A stretch of DNA of 64,000 bases, from positions 43,040-107,039 of the forward strand of contig NZ_WWEM01000040.1 in NCBI RefSeq assembly GCF_019308285.1, in the 5' to 3' direction. The first letter of the stretch is position 1; every line of letters starts with the position of its first letter. Shown in pieces: positions 59,947 to 64,000 of this stretch. The notes below the pieces were generated by a model, which saw only the letters and a program-made list of their open reading frames with translations, searched no databases and had not been told where the DNA came from. A program made the position numbers and the translations under genes. Source of the stretch: Flavobacterium quisquiliarum. Its GTDB lineage: Bacteria > Bacteroidota > Bacteroidia > Flavobacteriales > Flavobacteriaceae.

Positions 59947-60579
59947 TTACCAGTATTTTTGGTTAGAAGTTCCGTAGAGTTCAAGCACTCTCTGTGCGTC
60001 GTTTTTCTTTTTCGCTCTTAGATAGCTTACAGAAATGTTCTTATTCGTGTAGTAGCGAACAAGGCTGTGGTAATCCTTAACTTCTTTGTACACACGGTCA
60101 ATTACATCCATACGTTCTTTATCGTTCAGGGAAAGACTTGACGAGGTTATAATCTGCTTCAATTCTTTCAGCAGTTCGGTACTTTCATTGAGCAGTGCCG
60201 AATAACCGTTGCCGATTGCAACCAATTCCTGTGGTGTAAAATTGGGGTCGTTCATCATTTTTCCAAAGTTCTGAACATATATTTCGGACACATCGCCTAC
60301 CAACAATACGGTTTGCTGTACTTTACGGGCATCTTTCACAAGGTTGTTGATAGCTTTCAGCTTATCGTAATATTCCTTGCCCTGGTCGTACACTTTCTTC
60401 ACTTCGTTGAAGTTCTTTACCACATTGCTCACGGTGGAAGAAGTCTGTATGATTTCGTTCGCACTGTTGATAATTCCTGATGCCAGATTTGCAGGGTCAG
60501 TTACTACAAATTGGGCTTTAGCTGACGGTGCTACGGCGAGCATTAATGCCGTACACACTGTAAAAAAGATTTTTTTCAT
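59947..60579 (-). CDS. traI: Conjugal transfer protein TraI (DUF4141)
   Basis: A 210-residue exported protein with signal peptide (MKKIFFTVCTALMLAVAPSAKAQ) and long helices of the DUF4141 family: GIINSANEIIQTSSTVSNVVKNFNEVKKVYDQGKEYYDKLKAINNL. It is the VirB5-like pilus-associated component by analogy. It is the Bacteroidota TraI and is unrelated to the relaxase of plasmid F. It lies 28 bp after the traG remnant. Confidence 0.87.
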   Translation of the reverse strand: MKKIFFTVCTALMLAVAPSAKAQFVVTDPANLASGIINSANEIIQTSSTVSNVVKNFNEVKKVYDQGKEYYDKLKAINNLVKDARKVQQTVLLVGDVSEIYVQNFGKMMNDPNFTPQELVAIGNGYSALLNESTELLKELKQIITSSSLSLNDKERMDVIDRVYKEVKDYHSLVRYYTNKNISVSYLRAKKKNDAQRVLELYGTSNQKYW

Positions 60580-60607
60580 TGCTTCTAAATTTTAAAATGT
60601 TAATTGA

Positions 60608-61081
60608 TTATTGATTTATTTTGTCACGCCTTTGCATTGCGATATGCTTGATGGCGAGTTCTACATTGCCGTCCAGTTCAGCAGCAAGCTGCATCACTTC
60701 CATTTTTTCGGTTTCTTCGGTGGTGTAAGCAAGGTATTCCTCCAAACTAACTTCGGTGGCATAGACTGTCGAGTGCGTACCACCTAAGCCTATCCAAACC
60801 TCTTTGTAAAGTCGGCTTGCATCGTTGTTCATATTGATAGAAAGTACCTGCCCTTTTTCCTTATCTGTAAGCCCCAACATCGCCTGTATATCATCGAACT
60901 TGTTCATATACTTGCGTTGATCTAAGAGGATTTTACAGTCAGAGTTATTGATGATACTTTCTTTGACGATGGGCGATTGGATAATATCATCGACCTCTTG
61001 CGTTACGACAATCGCTTCTCCGAAGAATTTGCGAACAGTCTTAAAGAGGTACTTGATGTATTCTGCCGGCTGAACAGGGCA
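60608..61081 (-). pseudogene. traG: traG remnant (C-terminal part of VirB4-like ATPase)
   Basis: On the minus strand the frame is open from 61081 to the stop at 60608. It reads AEYIKYLFKTVRKFFGEAIVVTQEVDDII, then NNSDCKILLDQRKYMNKFDDIQAMLGL and ends with MQRRDKINQ, the conserved C-terminal part of TraG. Walker A and B (from the missing ~650 residues) are gone and an in-frame stop follows at 61082-61084. The TraG-like sequence stops at about 61066. An ATG at 60907 could still start a 99-residue fragment of no likely use. Confidence 0.85.
61063..61075. other. Deletion junction between traG and mobB
   Basis: Left of this point the minus strand codes TraG (AEYIKYLF) and right of it the plus strand codes a relaxase tail (EQGINVVVRRNDTGRIYGM). 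Neither continues across. The sequence GCCGG (61065-61069) occurs again about 31 bp later. In intact elements traA-F, the 5' part of traG, mobA and the 5' part of mobB lie between. Confidence 0.7.
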
Positions 61082-61467
61082 TTAACGTAGTGGTACGCCG
61101 GAATGATACAGGTCGCATTTACGGAATGACTTTTATAGACCATAATTCTAAAACGGTTTGGAACGGTTCACGCTTAGCAAAGGAACTTTCTGCCAATGTC
61201 TTTAATGATTATTGGAACAATAACATCAAACCGGAGATAAAAGAACCTGCTTTACAGCAACCCAAAATATCCACATCAAATGATGCGGATCTTCCTGCGG
61301 AAGAAGCACACCATTTGTTCGATTTCTTAACTACGGAAAAACACGAAGACGGTTTGATTGAAGCATTGGGCGGTTTGCTACCCGAAGCCCAGGGCGAGGA
61401 TTATGAAGAATTGGATTTTGCTAACAAGATGAAGAAGAAACGCAAACGCCAAAGAGGTCAGAAATAG
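61072..61467 (+). pseudogene. mobB: mobB relaxase remnant (C-terminal part)
   Basis: The plus frame reads EQGINVVVRRNDTGRIYGMTFIDHNSKTVWNGSRLAKELSANVFNDYWNNN and continues to an acidic tail ending KKKRKRQRGQK. This is the C-terminal part of the MobB/BmgA-type relaxase. The N-terminal catalytic tyrosine and histidine triad are missing. A GTG at 61090 allows a 125-residue product, but it could not nick DNA. It stands directly upstream of the coupling protein gene, as in complete elements. Confidence 0.8.
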
Positions 61468-61568
61468 TAATCAGCCAAATACTGCCACACAACGCCACTG
61501 GCTGCCACTTTCTTATAGCCACTCCATAGAGCCTTTAAATTCACGCCCGAACATTAAAACTTAAAATA

Positions 61569-63566
61569 ATGCAGGGAGAAGACGATTTAAGAGGGCTTGC
61601 CAAGATAATGGCTTTTATGCGGGCAGTCAGTATTCTTTTGGTACTGATGCACCTTTATTGGTTCTGCTACGGTTTCTTTTTAGAACGTGGGTGGACGTTG
61701 GAAGTAATCAACAAAATACTGGGCAATTTCGACAGAACGGCAGGTTTGTTCTCACATACCTTATACACCAAAGCATTTGCTTTGGTTTTGTTGGCTTTGA
61801 GTTGCTTAGGAACGAAAGGCGTAAAAAATGAGAAGATAACCTGGTCTAAAATTTATGTGGCTTTGGGGGTAGGCTTTGTGCTGTTTTTTCTTAATACCTC
61901 ATTATTAAAGCTATCTCCGGCAACAGGCACATTTCTGTATATCCTTACCATCTCTTTAGGTTATATCTCCTTATTGATGGCAGGTGTATGGATGAGCCGT
62001 TTGCTCCGTACTAACCTTATGGACGACGTTTTCAATAATGAAAACGAGAGCTTCCAACAGGAAACCAAGCTGATGGAAAATGAATACTCCGTCAACTTGC
62101 CCACCAAATTTTACTACAAGGGCAAATGGAACAACGGTTGGATAAACATCGTAAATCCTTTCAGGGCATCTATCGTGTTGGGTACTCCGGGTTCAGGAAA
62201 ATCCTATGCTATCGTAAATAACTACATCAAGCAGCAGATTGAGAAAGGCTTTAGTATGTATATCTACGATTTCAAATTCGACGACCTTTCTACCATTGCC
62301 TACAATCACTTACTGAAGCATCGCGACAAGTATAAAATTCAGCCGAAATTCTATGTGATAAATTTTGACGACCCACGCAAGAGCCATCGTTGCAATCCAC
62401 TCAATCCCGACTTTATGACGGATATTTCCGATGCTTACGAAGCAGCTTATACCATAATGCTGAACCTCAACAGGTCGTGGATACAGAAGCAAGGGGATTT
62501 TTTCGTGGAAAGCCCAATTATCTTGCTTGCAGCTATTATTTGGTATCTGAAAATCTATGAAAACGGCAAGTATTGCACATTCCCGCACGCCATTGAATTA
62601 CTGAATAAAAAGTATTCGGACGTATTCACAATTCTTACCTCATACCCTGATTTAGAGAATTATTTATCGCCCTTTATGGATGCTTGGCAAGGCGGCGCAC
62701 AAGACCAGTTACAGGGGCAAATTGCTTCTGCAAAAATTCCTTTATCAAGAATGATAAGCCCGCAGCTTTATTGGGTAATGACTGGCGACGACTTCACGCT
62801 CGACATCAACAACCCGAACGAGCCGAAGATTTTATGCGTTGGTAACAATCCTGACCGTCAAAATATTTACTCCGCAGCTTTGGGTTTGTACAATTCAAGG
62901 ATTGTAAAACTCATCAATAAAAAAGGGCAGTTAAAGAGTTCGGTTATCATAGATGAGTTGCCCACAATTTATTTTAGGGGACTGGATAACCTTATCGCAA
63001 CGGCGAGAAGTAATAAGGTAGCCGTTTGCCTGGGCTTTCAGGACTTTTCGCAATTAACGAGGGATTACGGCGACAAAGAGAGCAAGGTAATACAGAACAC
63101 GGTTGGTAATATATTCAGTGGTCAGGTGGTTGGAGAAACGGCAAAAAGTTTATCTGAACGCTTCGGCAAGGTGTTGCAGAAACGCCAAAGTATGACCATT
63201 AACAGAAATGATAAATCTACTTCGATATCCACACAGTTAGACAGCCTCATACCTGCATCAAAAATCTCAACTTTGACACAAGGTATGTTTGTAGGTTCTG
63301 TATCGGATAACTTTGATGAACGTATCGAGCAAAAAATATTTCACGCCGAAATTGTGGTAGATAATGAAACAGTTGCTGCCGAAACAAAAGCCTATCAGAA
63401 AATACCGGAAATCCTGTCCTTTGTTGATAAGCAGGGTGAAGATAAAATGAAGCAGGAAATTGAAGCCAATTACAAACAGATAAAATCAGATATACTAAAT
63501 ATTGTTGTAAGTGAAATGGAACGCATCAAGAATGACCCCGATTTACAGCATTTGGTACAGGAGTGA
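61569..63566 (+). CDS. T4CP coupling protein (TraG/MobC family, YWFCY domain)
   Basis: A 665-residue membrane ATPase with an N-terminal YWFCY motif (HLYWFCYGFFLERG, about residues 28-41), four membrane helices to about residue 145 and a VirD4-like ATPase. Walker A is GTPGSGKS (205-212) and Walker B is SSVIIDELPT (about 457). It brings the relaxosome to the secretion channel. It appears intact but lacks a working relaxase partner here. Confidence 0.92.
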   Translation: MQGEDDLRGLAKIMAFMRAVSILLVLMHLYWFCYGFFLERGWTLEVINKILGNFDRTAGLFSHTLYTKAFALVLLALSCLGTKGVKNEKITWSKIYVALGVGFVLFFLNTSLLKLSPATGTFLYILTISLGYISLLMAGVWMSRLLRTNLMDDVFNNENESFQQETKLMENEYSVNLPTKFYYKGKWNNGWINIVNPFRASIVLGTPGSGKSYAIVNNYIKQQIEKGFSMYIYDFKFDDLSTIAYNHLLKHRDKYKIQPKFYVINFDDPRKSHRCNPLNPDFMTDISDAYEAAYTIMLNLNRSWIQKQGDFFVESPIILLAAIIWYLKIYENGKYCTFPHAIELLNKKYSDVFTILTSYPDLENYLSPFMDAWQGGAQDQLQGQIASAKIPLSRMISPQLYWVMTGDDFTLDINNPNEPKILCVGNNPDRQNIYSAALGLYNSRIVKLINKKGQLKSSVIIDELPTIYFRGLDNLIATARSNKVAVCLGFQDFSQLTRDYGDKESKVIQNTVGNIFSGQVVGETAKSLSERFGKVLQKRQSMTINRNDKSTSISTQLDSLIPASKISTLTQGMFVGSVSDNFDERIEQKIFHAEIVVDNETVAAETKAYQKIPEILSFVDKQGEDKMKQEIEANYKQIKSDILNIVVSEMERIKNDPDLQHLVQE

Positions 63567-63572
63567 TAAAAT

Positions 63573-63609
63573 AAAAGGGAAGTCTAACACCGTCTAACAC
63601 CTCCCTTTT
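63573..63609. terminator. Bidirectional terminator between T4CP and downstream gene
   Basis: Eight-bp arms AAAAGGGA and TCCCTTTT enclose a direct repeat GTCTAACACC / GTCTAACACC-like. It lies between convergent stops (63566 and 63632). Confidence 0.75.
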
Positions 63610-63631
63610 ATTTTGCCCGTATGCTATATTA

Positions 63632-64000
63632 CTACAATATACCACGAGGTATATGAATACCTTTTGCCCGTACAATGCTTTCCTGAACCATTGGGGTTTC
63701 TTTCTGCTTTTCCACTTGTTCCGGAGTATCTGCTTTTGTTTCCGGTGTAATGGATAGCTGTATTTTCCTCTCAACAGCAGCCAGTTCCGTTTTAAGTTCG
63801 CTCAATCGGCTTTCCTTAGCCCACGTACCGTTAACCACTTCCTGAAGTATGGGCAGGTCTTTTTGTATTTCAGAAATTTTCTCCTGCTCCTGCTTAATAA
63901 AGCCCGGCAGCTTTTCTAAAGCCCTCAAAAAATTCATTGCTGCGGTTTCAGGGTCTTTCGCCATTATGCCGTTGTTGTAGGTGTATTTGATGTTGCCCTC
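63632..64000 (-). CDS. C-terminal part of large helicase/methylase-type ICE protein (cut by window edge)
   Basis: The minus-strand frame is open to the right edge; an upstream stretch EGNIKYTYNNGI precedes the methionine at 63964, so the gene continues beyond the window. The visible part (PETAAMNFLRALEKLPGFIKQEQEKISEIQKDLPILQEVVNGTWAKESRLSELKTELAAVERKIQLSI) matches the C-terminal coiled-coil of the ~1800-2000 residue DNA methylase/SNF2 helicase proteins common in Bacteroidota ICEs. The helicase itself is not in the window. Confidence 0.6.
   Translation of the reverse strand, partial: EGNIKYTYNNGIMAKDPETAAMNFLRALEKLPGFIKQEQEKISEIQKDLPILQEVVNGTWAKESRLSELKTELAAVERKIQLSITPETKADTPEQVEKQKETPMVQESIVRAKGIHIPRGIL

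Noticed and set aside
61090..61467. Independent small gene starting with GTG
   Set aside because: Its sequence continues a relaxase C-terminus upstream of the GTG and has a disrupted start; it is better explained as a truncated mobB.

Overview
The window comes from a Bacteroidota chromosome, most likely a Flavobacterium. Intergenic DNA is AT-rich. Promoters follow the Bacteroidota pattern TTG-N17..20-TAnnTTTG, and the left half holds Flavobacterium-type genes (DUF4262, DUF4256, DUF2200, a fused E1 alpha/beta dehydrogenase, a SUI1-like protein, three short Crp/Fnr regulators). No part of this was searched against a database; family names are by recognition.

Region 1 (1-30.6 kb) is core chromosome. 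It starts with a Val-Val-Tyr tRNA cluster, then many short operons: three Crp/Fnr regulator + enzyme modules (MBL hydrolase, SDR, MDR), two secreted proteins including a HExxH protease, methionine aminopeptidase, an arsR-SRPBCC-DoxX-DUF4256 operon, an Ntn hydrolase, an ABC-F protein, a run of minus-strand genes from nucleoside phosphorylase to a transglutaminase-like protein, a 2OG-Fe(II) oxygenase and the E1 enzyme. Two copies of a ~138-bp element with 17-bp terminal inverted repeats, and two tracts of an octamer repeat, are interspersed.

Region 2 (about 30.7 kb to the right edge) is the left and middle part of a CTnDOT-type integrative conjugative element. In order it holds: a tyrosine recombinase; ssb, DUF932 and a PRTRC module (E, C, F-like, B, ThiF); cargo (SulP, an ArsR-controlled arsenic/chromate operon with ChrA, metallophosphoesterase, a lipoyl GcvH and ACR3, plus NhaA); an IS110-family transposon; accessory genes including a GHKL ATPase with a C-terminal nuclease-like motif; then traQ-O-N-M-L-K-J-I on the minus strand, a broken traG, a broken mobB relaxase, a T4CP coupling protein, and the C-terminus of a large protein running off the edge.

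The observations I rate highest are these. (a) Four promoters linked to the three Crp/Fnr genes carry palindromes whose centres lie exactly 29.5 bp upstream of the -7 element, which looks like one activation geometry with different operator sequences. (b) A deletion junction near 61.07 kb joins the 3' ends of traG and mobB tail to tail, so the element should not transfer on its own. (c) A lipoyl carrier and a metallophosphoesterase sit inside an arsenite-efflux operon bounded by ArsR-type operators. (d) A GHKL-ATPase/nuclease-like gene is a candidate defence gene. (e) A 110-nt multi-stem hairpin and an IS110 flank that may encode a bridge RNA are unexplained structured DNA.
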